The notes below the pieces were generated by a model. The model saw only the letters and a program-made list of their open reading frames with translations. It ran no database searches and was not told where the DNA came from. Positions 34,101 to 42,467 of a stretch of DNA of 64,000 nt are shown one piece after another (the first letter of the stretch is position 1; each line of letters opens with the position of its first letter). Source of the DNA: Candidatus Pantoea gossypiicola (GTDB lineage: Bacteria > Pseudomonadota > Gammaproteobacteria > Enterobacterales > Enterobacteriaceae); contig NZ_VWVM01000001.1 of the NCBI RefSeq assembly GCF_008632075.1, positions 310,001 through 374,000 of the forward strand, given 5' to 3'. The translations under genes and the position numbers were made by a program.

Positions 34101-34373
34101 TTATGGCTTAACCTTAATAACGCAGGTTGAGGACTGGCCCAGCATGATTTCCACCAGCTGGTGCGTGCCCGCATCCTCAAACGAAATCGTATCGCTGCTG
34201 CCTTCTTTGTCGTGACTTACCCGGCCAGTTGATATGCCGTGATAAATTTCCTGATGATAATTCCAGCACTGGACTTCATGAGGTGAGCCAAACGCCGTGA
34301 ATTTTGAACGGGACGCATCGGTGCAGCCGGCAGCAACCGCACACAGCGCTATAACAAACAGTATTTTTTTCAC
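34101..34373 (-). CDS. Small phage lipoprotein
   Basis: 90 residues from a GTG (AAGG upstream). Lipobox in MKKILFVIALCAVAAGCTD, cleaved before Cys17. The mature part has further cysteines (VQCWNYHQEIY, STCVIKVKP). Lies right after Rz in the lysis block. Small phage lipoproteins often block receptors or superinfection; not shown here. Confidence 0.65.
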   Translation of the reverse strand: MKKILFVIALCAVAAGCTDASRSKFTAFGSPHEVQCWNYHQEIYHGISTGRVSHDKEGSSDTISFEDAGTHQLVEIMLGQSSTCVIKVKP

Positions 34374-34388
34374 AGTCTGACCTTTTGG

Positions 34389-34850
34389 TTATCTGAGACA
34401 CTCGGTCTGCACATACCCCTGCAGATATTTCAGCTTTTCCCGGTCACGGATGATGCCGGCGCGGATGTCGAGAACGTTTCGTCGAGAATCTGCAGCGAGT
34501 TCGACGGCGGCTCCATCGCCCAGGCTGCCGGCCCCTGTCGCTGTGCCGGTACCGGACACGGGGCATTTTGCGTGGACGTACATGCGGCGAGTACCAGCGG
34601 CAAGCTGGCGGCGAAGAGCATCATTTTCAGATTCGGCAGCACTGAGCGCCTCCGTGTGGGTTTTATCGAGCACGGCCAGACGCTGCTGGCGCTGATTAAT
34701 ATCGGTGATGGTGGCTGCCTGCTGTCTGGCTACTTTCTGGAATTGATACGCGGTGGTGCGCCACTCGGTAGCTTTAAGCCGGTAGTGCGCAGCGACAGAA
34801 GCAGACAGGAGAGCAACAGCAAGAAGCGCGGCTATAAAATATTCTTTCAT
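34389..34850 (-). CDS. Rz: Rz inner-membrane spanin
   Basis: 153 residues: N-terminal membrane anchor (YFIAALLAVALLSASVAAHYRLK) followed by a periplasmic coiled coil (TAYQFQKVARQQAATITDINQRQQRLAVLDKTHTEAL) and a short C-terminal tail. With Rz1 it fuses inner and outer membranes at the last step of lysis. It overlaps the endolysin by 4 nt and contains the whole Rz1 gene. Confidence 0.9.
   Translation of the reverse strand: MKEYFIAALLAVALLSASVAAHYRLKATEWRTTAYQFQKVARQQAATITDINQRQQRLAVLDKTHTEALSAAESENDALRRQLAAGTRRMYVHAKCPVSGTGTATGAGSLGDGAAVELAADSRRNVLDIRAGIIRDREKLKYLQGYVQTECLR
34430..34642 (-). CDS. Rz1: Rz1 outer-membrane spanin (nested in Rz)
   Basis: 70 residues in a shifted frame entirely inside Rz. 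Lipobox LVLAAC (MLPNLKMMLFAASLPLVLAAC) and a Pro-rich mature peptide (CPVPAQRQGPAAWAMEPPS), the standard Rz1 build. Confidence 0.85.
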   Translation of the reverse strand: MLPNLKMMLFAASLPLVLAACTSTQNAPCPVPAQRQGPAAWAMEPPSNSLQILDETFSTSAPASSVTGKS

Positions 34851-35461
34851 GCCTTAAGTGCCACCAGCGCCATCTGATAACGAGCTCTGCGGTCATCAAG
34901 GCCATTGGTACCGCCATTAATAATCTTCGTGACAGCCTCAATATCGCCGCTGTGCCTCATGCAACCTTTAGAGGAAAAAAACCAGGCAGCCGAACGTGCG
35001 GCATATTTTTCCTGCTCTAGCAGTTGCGGTACCAGCAATAAATCGGCAACAAGTCCGGCTGCGCAGTCGCGGTAATTATTGTGGCCGGTTATCTGGATCA
35101 ACCCACGACCACGATATTTCCAGCCATCATCCTGACCGTTATTTCCCATGCGGGTCCCGTACACGATGTTCGCAATAGCCTGCTGCTCTGCCGGATGGTC
35201 TGCGGTGCGCCCGTACTGTTGTGCAGTGTCGGGAGTAAAGTATTTACCAAAGGTTGCAAGTAGTCCTTCCGGCGAATAATTCAGGCTTTCGGCGATGCGA
35301 GTAAATCCTGAGGATTCATGCCCCACCTGGGCGATAAACATCGCCTGGTCGTCAGCAGAAGTGATAGCAAATTCTTTCATCGCGGCGTCAATGTGCGGAA
35401 ACCATCGCACGGCCAGTTCGTCGCTGATATTCGCCGCCTGCTGAAACTGTGTTTTATTCAA
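34847..35461 (-). CDS. Endolysin, glycoside hydrolase 19 (chitinase-class) family
   Basis: About 204 residues. GH19 signature: FIAQVGHESSGFTRIAESLNYSPEGLL, TFGKYFTPDTA, YGRTADHPAEQQAIANIVYGTRMGN, YRGRGLIQITGHNNYRDC, ITKIINGGTNGLDDR; catalytic Glu in GHESSG. It hydrolyses peptidoglycan. I prefer the TTG at 35461 (NKTQFQQAANIS, AAAGGA 7 nt upstream) over the ATG at 35482, which has no ribosome-binding site. Overlaps the holin end. No secretion signal, so holin is needed. Confidence 0.9.
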   Translation of the reverse strand: MNKTQFQQAANISDELAVRWFPHIDAAMKEFAITSADDQAMFIAQVGHESSGFTRIAESLNYSPEGLLATFGKYFTPDTAQQYGRTADHPAEQQAIANIVYGTRMGNNGQDDGWKYRGRGLIQITGHNNYRDCAAGLVADLLLVPQLLEQEKYAARSAAWFFSSKGCMRHSGDIEAVTKIINGGTNGLDDRRARYQMALVALKA

Positions 35462-35798
35462 TTTCTTTTTCCTTTTGTTCATCCATACCGGCACGGCGAT
35501 AAACCAGCGCCAGGGCAATGTCGCGAAGGCGGTCAGCACCCACGAATCCAACCAGGCCACCGACAAACGCACCCGCATTGGGGGGCAGGCCGAAATATTC
35601 CAGCATGGCGGAAAGTGACAGCGCGAAGAGACCGCAGATCAGCGCACCGGTAATGGTGTAAAGACGCGGCTTCCCCGCACGAATGTCGTTCAGGGCCGAT
35701 ATAGTCAGTGCAGCGCCAGCCGCATATACCGAAGGCAGATAGGTCGCAATCCATTTCAAGGTCTGATTCGCTATATCGGGCAGGTGGTTGTCATTCAT
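35454..35798 (-). CDS. Holin
   Basis: 114 residues from ATG 35798 (MNDNHLPDIANQTLKWIATYLP), GGAGG upstream; a longer open frame extends to 35933. Three membrane segments (SVYAAGAALTISAL, ITGALICGLFALSLSAML, AFVGGLVGFVGADRL) and a highly charged C-terminus (DEQKEKEIE) fit lambda-family (class I-like) holins. Together with the next genes it makes a holin-endolysin-Rz/Rz1 cassette. Confidence 0.85.
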   Translation of the reverse strand: MNDNHLPDIANQTLKWIATYLPSVYAAGAALTISALNDIRAGKPRLYTITGALICGLFALSLSAMLEYFGLPPNAGAFVGGLVGFVGADRLRDIALALVYRRAGMDEQKEKEIE

Positions 35799-35947
35799 AT
35801 TGCCTCCGCCCGTATGGCGGCAGATGAAAAGAAGAAAGCCACACGCCAGCCGTGCGCAGGTGCGCGATAAGATGCTGGTCGTGGCTTTCGTTATGGGTAA
35901 ACAGATATTTCTATGACTTAAGTCACCAGCCATTACTTCATACTAAA

Positions 35948-36039
35948 TAAAATCCAATCTCAGCCCGCCCGTGTTTGGGGCACGGACGAAAGTCACTTTA
36001 GAGAGATGGCTGATAACTCTCTGACAAAGGAGAATCATT
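35948..36039 (+). promoter_or_regulatory. Structured leader RNA, copy 2
   Basis: A -10 box TAAAAT (35948-35953) stands 18 nt before a hairpin CGCCCGTG-TTTGGGG-CACGGACG (35966-35988), exactly as in copy 1. TCAGCC lies at 35960-35965, a second stem AGAGAG/CTCTCT at 36000-36005 with 36017-36022, and GGCTGA in its loop at 36008-36013. The loops match copy 1; the stems differ but stay paired. AAAGGAG precedes the ATG. Confidence 0.65.
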
Positions 36040-36342
36040 ATGGAAGGACTTGATTTTTTTAAGCCCTTAAGCTCACAGCTTGATAAAGTGTTGCCTCACC
36101 TTATCGGTCAAAAAGAAGTGCTGGATAATGTGTTACCTTATTATCTTGCTGTAATTGCAAAAATTTCGGGCAAAAGCCCGGATGAAATATTCGGATATAA
36201 CGCCAAAGCACTTGAGGCTGTGTTTGGCACATCAAAAGCCGGCAAGAGTCATAAGGAACGTGCCGAATCAGAATATGCGTATCTGGTCCATGCTAAGGTA
36301 CGGGAGATTTTTGATAAATTGCCAGGCAATGATGAGTCGTAA
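36040..36342 (+). CDS. 100-residue moron of unknown function
   Basis: MEGLDFFKPLSSQLDKVLPH, then a helical core (VLDNVLPYYLAVIAKISGKSPDEIFGYNAKALEAVF) and a polar C-terminus. No signal peptide. It is opposite to all neighbouring late genes, has its own promoter and the same structured leader as the DUF1883 gene, so the two are likely regulated together in the lysogen. Confidence 0.7.
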   Translation: MEGLDFFKPLSSQLDKVLPHLIGQKEVLDNVLPYYLAVIAKISGKSPDEIFGYNAKALEAVFGTSKAGKSHKERAESEYAYLVHAKVREIFDKLPGNDES

Positions 36343-36362
36343 CAAAGCAGGATAGGCACTGC

Positions 36363-36581
36363 TTAAAGTTGAGAGGCAATATCCTTAAGCGCCCGGGTTG
36401 CTTTGGTAATTGCCTCTTTTTCGTAATATGAAAGTGATTCACCGTCCACTTTTTCAATACGGCAATTCAATGTCAGTATTTCACCAAACACGAAGCCCCG
36501 TTGGCGCAGAGTAACTGTTGCATTAACCGACTCCCCTTCAGTACCTAAACTGGTTACAGCAAATTCATAATCTGTACTCAT
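36363..36581 (-). CDS. Small phage protein, unknown
   Basis: 72 residues (MSTDYEFAVTSLGTEGESVN), mixed alpha/beta, GGAG upstream. Convergent with the 36040 gene, and just downstream of the tRNA-Thr in the late transcript. Function unknown. Confidence 0.55.
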   Translation of the reverse strand: MSTDYEFAVTSLGTEGESVNATVTLRQRGFVFGEILTLNCRIEKVDGESLSYYEKEAITKATRALKDIASQL

Positions 36582-36666
36582 TTTAATTGTTCTCCATTTA
36601 GCTGGCCCGCCAGAAGGCGAGCCTGTTAATAGTGCGGGCGCTACCCCGCTGCGTTAGCGTGTTATA

Positions 36667-36742
36667 TGGTGCCGGTTGCAGGCTTCGAACCCGCGACATC
36701 CTGATTACAGGTCAGGCGCTCTGCCATCTGAGCTAAACCGGC
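36667..36742 (-). tRNA. Phage-borne tRNA-Thr (anticodon TGT)
   Basis: 76 nt with encoded CCA. Acceptor GCCGGTT/AACCGGC, D arm AGCTCAGATGGCAGAGC, anticodon stem CCTGA/TCAGG with loop CCTGTAA (anticodon TGT), T arm with GTTCGA. A fully formed tRNA in the late region between the late terminator and the lysis genes, so it would be transcribed by Q-dependent late transcription. Confidence 0.95.
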
Positions 36743-36853
36743 GAATTTAGATACAAAAAAGGCCCGCCGAAGCGAGCTCTCAAATAGTTTAGTGATGTTA
36801 CCTATCCGCTAGAGGGTATGTGGAAGGTTTTATCCCTCCGCAGGGATAGGAAT

Positions 36854-36879
36854 AAAAAACCTCGCTGGGTAGCGAGGTT
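36854..36879 (-). terminator. Late terminator (tR'-like) downstream of Q
   Basis: On the minus strand AACCTCGCT-ACCC-AGCGAGGTT followed by T4-T6, about 75 bp after the Q stop. In lambdoid phages Q acts on the late promoter between Q and this terminator so that RNA polymerase reads through into lysis and head genes. Confidence 0.8.
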
Positions 36880-36932
36880 TCAAATGCTATGTGCCAGTAC
36901 GTTGTGACCAGTCATAACAGACTATCTTCTTT

Positions 36933-36946
36933 TTTACGTACGTAAA
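36933..36946 (-). promoter_or_regulatory. Perfect 14-bp palindrome after Q, probable late-promoter element
   Basis: TTTACGTACGTAAA lies 6 bp after the Q stop and about 55 bp before the late terminator, where the Q-binding (qut) and late promoter should be. I see no convincing -35/-10 pair, so the exact promoter is not called. Confidence 0.45.
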
Positions 36947-36951
36947 TATCT

Positions 36952-37350
36952 TTATGCGGTCTTTACGATATTTTCTTTCTCGACATACCGATCCATTTCA
37001 AGCGGTATATCAAGCATCATCAGCATCCCATCAACTACGCCTTCCGCTTTCTGTAGCTTTTTACCAATATGCCCGTCAGAACAATTATGTTTGCGGGCAA
37101 GTGCCATAAAGGTCATGCCGAAGATGTAATAATCAAAAAGCAAATCATGCAGGTCCGAATTGTTTTTGTTAAGTTTTGCAATGCAACTGGAAATAATCAT
37201 TGCGTCATCGTCGCAGCAGGCTGTTCGCGATTTAACTCTTGATGGTATGAGTCCTTTGAAGCCACCAGCAATACCGCTCCACTGTACATGTTCATTGTTG
37301 TTTGCCGCCCAGGCACCCCAGCGCTCAAGCACCATCTGAATATCACGCAT
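36952..37350 (-). CDS. Antiterminator Q
   Basis: 132 residues from ATG 37350 ([36 protein letters not shown]), GAGG upstream. Matches the phage antitermination Q family (PF06530-like): [52 protein letters not shown] (HTH). It modifies RNA polymerase at the late promoter. It overlaps the methylase gene by 8 nt and is followed directly by the late-promoter region. Confidence 0.9.
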   Translation of the reverse strand: MRDIQMVLERWGAWAANNNEHVQWSGIAGGFKGLIPSRVKSRTACCDDDAMIISSCIAKLNKNNSDLHDLLFDYYIFGMTFMALARKHNCSDGHIGKKLQKAEGVVDGMLMMLDIPLEMDRYVEKENIVKTA

Positions 37351-37987
37351 TATTTCGCACCTCGCTAAACGTACCCGGAAACACTTCAACCACGCTTTCA
37401 CACTGATTACCCCAGCAATCCCACCCATCAACGCTGGCGCGGGCAAATAATTCTATGCGCTGAACATCACCGTAAAGTTGCTCCAGACGATAGCGAGCCT
37501 CTGCGGGTTTCTCGCTATGCTCTCCCAGACAGGAAAAAATAACCTGTTTCACTGCGGCGCTGGCGCGGGGTAAGCCCGTTCCGCAGGTGGCAATCAGTAA
37601 GTCTTCTGTATTGGCGCGTGTATGGTTGCCGCCGTTCATGCGAGTCTCAGCATTGAGCATGTCCAGCAGATCGTTAAAATCAAACAGCGTTTGCTCTGCC
37701 AGCGCTTTATTGAATCGCTGTTCAGCCAGCTGGTTCAGTTTCACCCACGTCAGGCCCTTCATGGTTCTGACAGTGAAACCCCACGCCTCTGCCAGCTCAC
37801 GTGCTTCCTGATTGTGTGTGCCGGTGTACCACATCGCCAGCACAGCATTATCTGCTGCAAGTTCCCAAACGGGCAGTCGCTTAAGTTCAGTCAGCGTCAT
37901 AGTGCTGTAGTGATTTTTGGCTGCTCCATTACTGACTGTATTACCGTAAGACCACGGTGGATCGGCATAAATCAGTTGATAACTCAT
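37343..37987 (-). CDS. MT-A70 family adenine methyltransferase
   Basis: 214 residues starting [20 protein letters not shown] is the catalytic motif of N6-adenine methylases of this family. [24 protein letters not shown] and [19 protein letters not shown] also fit. Probably protects phage DNA or marks replication; no cognate restriction enzyme is next to it. Confidence 0.9.
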   Translation of the reverse strand: MSYQLIYADPPWSYGNTVSNGAAKNHYSTMTLTELKRLPVWELAADNAVLAMWYTGTHNQEARELAEAWGFTVRTMKGLTWVKLNQLAEQRFNKALAEQTLFDFNDLLDMLNAETRMNGGNHTRANTEDLLIATCGTGLPRASAAVKQVIFSCLGEHSEKPAEARYRLEQLYGDVQRIELFARASVDGWDCWGNQCESVVEVFPGTFSEVRNNA

Positions 37988-38559
37988 GCGGCTCTCTCTT
38001 TTTTCAGGGCTCTCACTTTATGGCGATAAAGTCGGGCTATTTCTTCGTAATCATTACGCCCGTAATGCTTCAGCTCATGTGGGCCAACAAGACGGTCAAA
38101 ACGTGCCTGGCCGATTTTGGTTATCAGATTGGGCCTGTACTGGCTCAGATTTCCCGACTTGTGATTGTTACAGGCTGAACATTGCTTATGGCAATTGTCC
38201 TCGTCGAACCTCAGCTCAGGATTGCTGCCAACAGTCCGGTAATGCCCAGCGTGGTACTGCCCATCATGAAACCGACCACAACTGATGCATGGTTCCGCAG
38301 CGTCTCGTTCCCTGATGTAAGCGTTGAAGGCTTCCTGCGCTTTCGCCCGGAAATAACTTAACGGTTTAACCTCCAGTTTTCTGATTTTCAGCTTGTCTTT
38401 TTTATCCCGTTCGGCTAAACGCACTCTGGCGGCACGCTGATAGCTGACGGCACACACCGGACCACAGACTTTTTGCAGGTAGCGATCAGGTGTGAATACC
38501 GTCAGGCACTGTGGGCAGGTTTTGGGCTTGTAAACCCGCTTTTTGCTTTTAGTTTTCAA
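37984..38559 (-). CDS. ninG: NinG recombination protein
   Basis: 191 residues: paired zinc-binding cysteines (CPQCLTVF, CGPVC, CISCGRFHDG, QYHAGHYRTVGS, CHKQCSACNNHKSGN) define the NinG/Rap family, which helps resolve branched DNA in phage recombination. It overlaps neighbours at both ends by 4 nt, as in tightly packed nin regions. Confidence 0.9.
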   Translation of the reverse strand: MKTKSKKRVYKPKTCPQCLTVFTPDRYLQKVCGPVCAVSYQRAARVRLAERDKKDKLKIRKLEVKPLSYFRAKAQEAFNAYIRERDAAEPCISCGRFHDGQYHAGHYRTVGSNPELRFDEDNCHKQCSACNNHKSGNLSQYRPNLITKIGQARFDRLVGPHELKHYGRNDYEEIARLYRHKVRALKKERAA

Positions 38560-39530
38560 TGGCGGCTCCCCCTGGGTGGGAATGTCAGCTCGTAGACGTC
38601 CATGCCATTCAGCAGAACATCATTAAAATCCCCTCTCTCAGGCCAGCGGATAGATACCATCTCCAGATCGTTCTTAGCGTGAAGGTTGGCAGACGCACAT
38701 TCAAAAGCAGCTGCATGACCCGCAGCGTTATCGTCAGCATCAGCAAAGATAATCAGGTGCGTAACACCTTTCGGGACACGAAACTTTTTCATGAACGTGG
38801 TATTTAGGGTCGCCCAGGTGTGGCAACCAGTTATCTGATGACAAGCCAGCGCAGTCTCTATCCCTTCTGCAATACCGAGTGTGCTGGCAGATGGAAACAT
38901 GCGGATCGCCACTGACCTGGCGTGATCCAGGTAACTGTCTTCCTGTAACTTCATCAGCTTTTTGGCTGCACCACCTGTGTGTGCCTTACGATCACCGTCC
39001 AGGAGAGTGCGGTGCAGATAACAAAGCTCACCCTTATCATCCGTTGCCAGCGCATACATCGACTGAAACTCTCTGCCAGCAGCACGCTGTTTATTGCAAT
39101 AGCGAACCTGTTCGGCGGGTAATGCGTTAATCCCGCGATTCTTCAGATAACCCTCTGCACTGGTGCCTCGAAGAGGAACAAGACTCGCAAACTTACGACT
39201 GACAGTTAGCCGCTGTGTGGCAATGGGTGATCTGGCTTTTGGTATGCTGTCATGGCCCGGTGTGAACGTGTTGCCAATAAGCTGATCCACCTCATGTGCC
39301 AGTACCTTGAATTCTTTACCCGTGAAACCAGCAAGTAACGCCCAGCCATCACCCGATCCGCATGTGCAGATGTAAGAGCCAGAACCACCTTTATCGTCAC
39401 AGCGGTATTTGCCCTTTTTGCCACATAGCGGACACTCACCCCTGAAATGATTTTTTCCGGTAACCGGTGGTAAACCGTAATATTCGAAAATCTCCGGCCA
39501 GCGGCCCATCGCCGCCTGTTTGGTGTTCAT
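38556..39530 (-). CDS. Phage primase (zinc finger + Toprim)
   Basis: 324 residues from ATG 39530, GGAGG upstream. N-terminal zinc ribbon (CPLCGKKGKYRC, CTCGSGDGW) and a Toprim region (LGIAEGIETALACHQ, VTHLIIFADADDNAAG). It makes primers for replication, probably with the SF2 helicase gene upstream. Confidence 0.85.
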   Translation of the reverse strand: MNTKQAAMGRWPEIFEYYGLPPVTGKNHFRGECPLCGKKGKYRCDDKGGSGSYICTCGSGDGWALLAGFTGKEFKVLAHEVDQLIGNTFTPGHDSIPKARSPIATQRLTVSRKFASLVPLRGTSAEGYLKNRGINALPAEQVRYCNKQRAAGREFQSMYALATDDKGELCYLHRTLLDGDRKAHTGGAAKKLMKLQEDSYLDHARSVAIRMFPSASTLGIAEGIETALACHQITGCHTWATLNTTFMKKFRVPKGVTHLIIFADADDNAAGHAAAFECASANLHAKNDLEMVSIRWPERGDFNDVLLNGMDVYELTFPPRGSRH

Positions 39531-40381
39531 CAATGCCTCCCTACGCGATCAATGTCAGATTTGACGAATGAGGCGAGTGTTGCGGCATCGCTGATTCTGT
39601 CATTCAGCATTCTTGCAAGAGGGGAGTCAGCGGCTACCAGCATTGGGTACAACTTTTTACACCAGGCACGGTGAATGATATTCAGGTATTCAGCGACAAC
39701 TTCGGCGTTATGAGATGCAGAACGCAGATCAGGTAAGGCAGGTTGAGTCAGCGCTGCTTCCATCTGGTTAAAAGCGTTGATGTAAGCCTCTTTGAACTGC
39801 GCAGCACGTTTGCCAGTGAAGCCCATAGCGAGGAACGCGAAGCCGTCACGGGTGATGCGGTAATACTTGGAGTCCCGACTTACCGCGCCAGCTCGGATGT
39901 TTTCTGTGTGAACGCAAAAATGCGTTGACATAAACTTCTCCGAACATTCAAGGGATTCAATTTTCCGAAGAACATCGGCATGACGTTTATGAAAATACTC
40001 TGCGATTGCAAAGGAGGTGGTAACGGCCTGGCCGTTGGTGACAGTAATTTTAGGTTGAGCAATAGCGGGGATCGTAGCCATGATGGCAGCCTCTGTGGAA
40101 TGATTGTTACTACCACCCACAGATGCGAAGCCATGATTGGTGGTAGCCCAGACGGAGTTCGCATTACCGGCTTCCACAGATACCGGCGCTTCCAAAGAAG
40201 CCCCCGCCTGAGCCACCATTGACAGGTGCACAAAGGCTGCGCGCATAAAAAAACCGCTTAAAGCATGGTTATGCGCTGTGGAAAGTTCCGGGATGCGAAG
40301 CCCGGCAGCGGATTTTGCCGCTGCAACGGGACTATAACGCCCGGAACTCGAATTATCAATGCTGAGTAAGGTTGTGATCAT
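39530..40381 (-). CDS. Rha-type regulator with Ash-like N-terminal extension
   Basis: 283 residues. Residues 40-95 (ALSGFFMRAAFVHLSMVAQAGASLEA, SVWATTNHGFASVGGSNNH) resemble the Ash family found in P4 and lambdoid phages. Residues 110-215 are a Rha domain (TTSFAIAEYFHKRHADVLRKIE, YYRITRDGFAFLAMGFTGKRAAQFKEAYINAFN). The C-terminus is an Ant-like tail. It starts in the stop of the helicase gene (ATGA). The second Rha protein in this prophage. Confidence 0.75.
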   Translation of the reverse strand: MITTLLSIDNSSSGRYSPVAAAKSAAGLRIPELSTAHNHALSGFFMRAAFVHLSMVAQAGASLEAPVSVEAGNANSVWATTNHGFASVGGSNNHSTEAAIMATIPAIAQPKITVTNGQAVTTSFAIAEYFHKRHADVLRKIESLECSEKFMSTHFCVHTENIRAGAVSRDSKYYRITRDGFAFLAMGFTGKRAAQFKEAYINAFNQMEAALTQPALPDLRSASHNAEVVAEYLNIIHRAWCKKLYPMLVAADSPLARMLNDRISDAATLASFVKSDIDRVGRH

Positions 40382-41910
40382 GCTGCTTTACCTTCCTGCT
40401 TTTGTTTGCCCTTCACGTAGGCGATTTGCTTGGATTTGATGAAGTTGCTCACTTCAGGTGTGATTTCCATTGGGGTACGGTGTAATCCCTGTGGCCATAC
40501 CTGAAATTTCTGTCGATAGGTGTGAGCGCACCAGCCATCACTGACAGGCTTTCCCTGGGCGCTGCGGATACGCTGGTAATAGAGAATTTGTGACCACCAG
40601 CTCTGTTTCTGCTCTTTGGTGTGGGTGACTTTCTCTTTCTTAACGCGGCTGAGTCCACGCGAACGATCAGTCTCTACATCTTCACCCGCCAGCGGTTTGA
40701 AGCCGCATTTCGGGCAGATGTAAATACCAACCGGTTTCACGTAATGGCAGGATGGACACTCTTTAGGAAGCTGCTCAGGTTCTTCAACCCGGCTGACGCG
40801 GACAGGCGCGGTTTCCATCCCGTCTGAGTCGGCGGGAAGATAGTCGTATTCGATGTCATCGGGGTAACCCAGCTTGCTGACGGTGCCGGTGTGATCGAAT
40901 ATCAGGCACTGTTCTTTGCCAGGAGCAGGACGCAGCCCACGACCCAGCGTCTGAATCCAGCGTATTTCCGATTTTGTTGGCCGGGCGAAGATGATGCAGC
41001 GAACATCACTGTCGAACCCGGCCACCAGCACACCAACGTTCACAATGATTTTTGTTATGCCCTGCTCAAAGCGACGGATGGTCAGCTGGCGCTGGTCATG
41101 TGGCGTGTGTGCCGTCATAACTTCCACCGCGACACCTGCCCTGCTAAATTCCATCGTGACGAAGTTCGCATGCGCTACGTTGACGCAGAAGCAGATCGTC
41201 GGCCGGTTCTGACCGTTCTCGAGCCAGTTCCTGACGATATCGCCGACAAGTGGCGCTGCGCTCATGATTTTGCCGATCTGTTCTTCGTTGTAGTCACTAC
41301 CGTAGCCAGCCTGAACAGAAGTTTTGACACCTGTAAGGTCCGGGTGGGACGGCGCATAAAACTCATAAGGACTTAAAGCCCCGATTTCTATCAGTTCTTT
41401 CATCGTCGTCGGCTTAATCAGCTTCTGGTAGTAATTGCCCAGGAACTTCGCAAACGGCGTGCCGGACAAGCCAACCACTTTTACGTTTGTTTCCTGCGTC
41501 AGGTACTCAATTACTTTCAGAAGCTGTTTGCGACGCAGGTGCGCTTCATCAACGATCAGCAGGTCGATGTTGTCCGGGAATTTGCGACGAATGAGCGTGT
41601 CAGCAGACGCTATCTGGATCAGGTTCTGTGGGAAATATGACGGGTGATCACGCCACACATAGCTAATCTCGTCCTCTGGCAGGCCGTACTCAACAAACCG
41701 ACTGGCAGTCTGATCCAGCAGCACTGTATAAGGAGCGACAAACATCACCCGTAGACCGCGAGAAACGAAACCATGAGTGATTAGCGCGGCGATGGCCGTC
41801 TTTCCAAAACCAACTGGCGCGTAAAGCATGAATGAGCCGTGTTGCTTCCAGGCTGCACGCAGCATGTTTAATGCCACTACCTGTTTTTCGCGGGGCTGGA
41901 TGCTCAGCAT
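40378..41910 (-). CDS. SF2 DEAH-box helicase
   Basis: 510 residues. Walker A PVGFGKT near residue 33, DEAH box IVDEAH, motif III LSGTP, motif VI QTLGRGLRPAPG; C-terminal zinc knuckle CPSCHYVKPVGIYICPKCGFKP. It unwinds DNA at replication forks of this phage type. GGAGG precedes the start. Confidence 0.95.
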   Translation of the reverse strand: MLSIQPREKQVVALNMLRAAWKQHGSFMLYAPVGFGKTAIAALITHGFVSRGLRVMFVAPYTVLLDQTASRFVEYGLPEDEISYVWRDHPSYFPQNLIQIASADTLIRRKFPDNIDLLIVDEAHLRRKQLLKVIEYLTQETNVKVVGLSGTPFAKFLGNYYQKLIKPTTMKELIEIGALSPYEFYAPSHPDLTGVKTSVQAGYGSDYNEEQIGKIMSAAPLVGDIVRNWLENGQNRPTICFCVNVAHANFVTMEFSRAGVAVEVMTAHTPHDQRQLTIRRFEQGITKIIVNVGVLVAGFDSDVRCIIFARPTKSEIRWIQTLGRGLRPAPGKEQCLIFDHTGTVSKLGYPDDIEYDYLPADSDGMETAPVRVSRVEEPEQLPKECPSCHYVKPVGIYICPKCGFKPLAGEDVETDRSRGLSRVKKEKVTHTKEQKQSWWSQILYYQRIRSAQGKPVSDGWCAHTYRQKFQVWPQGLHRTPMEITPEVSNFIKSKQIAYVKGKQKQEGKAA

Positions 41911-42275
41911 GTCGCCTCCTGCATAACTTCAGCCTCAGTTCCCCATGCCAGATTTACTGCACGGTTATCTGACAAATCATTGTTTAAATGGCGCGGTGTT
42001 ACATATCCGTGCGGGTTTGCGATAAATGCCGAAGCAACGAGCCAGTCAACGCAAAATTTGGCGCGTTTGCGATTGACGCTCAGGCTGACCGTTTTTGACC
42101 CATCACTGCATATGCGGCCTTTCATGATTACGCCGCGAATACGACGGATAAAAAAATCAGATGAACCAATGCGATCAATCCCCCTGACCCGTCCCAGGGT
42201 GCTGACTTCATATGCACGGGAGTAGTCTTCTACCGGTACAGGTTTCCATTGTTCTTCGGTTGCTGAAATAATCAT
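41904..42275 (-). CDS. NUMOD4/HNH homing-endonuclease-like protein
   Basis: 123 residues from ATG 42275, GAGG upstream. EEQWKPVPVEDYSRAYEVSTLGRVR is the NUMOD4 DNA-binding motif. The C-terminal VTPRHLNNDLSDNRAVNLAWGTEAE is a variant HNH_3 with the expected NxxxNLxWGT end. It may be a free-standing homing endonuclease that moved into the replication operon. Confidence 0.75.
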   Translation of the reverse strand: MIISATEEQWKPVPVEDYSRAYEVSTLGRVRGIDRIGSSDFFIRRIRGVIMKGRICSDGSKTVSLSVNRKRAKFCVDWLVASAFIANPHGYVTPRHLNNDLSDNRAVNLAWGTEAEVMQEATC

Positions 42276-42467
42276 TGTGGCCTCTACATTTGGATGGCTA
42301 AACGTCCATACGGCTGTGGACGATTTCAACCCCATACAGTGATCTTCTTTAACTACTGCTTTGTCTGGTAAAGCTTTTCCAAGGCGCTTCGCGCTTAAAC
42401 CCAACACCGCCCCCTTTCCCCCAAATCAGATTCAGCCATTTAGACGTCCATACATCCAAACAAAAAA

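Noticed and set aside
40891..41376. 161-codon plus-strand frame antisense to the helicase
   Set aside because: Mirror of conserved SF2 helicase motifs, with no ribosome-binding site.
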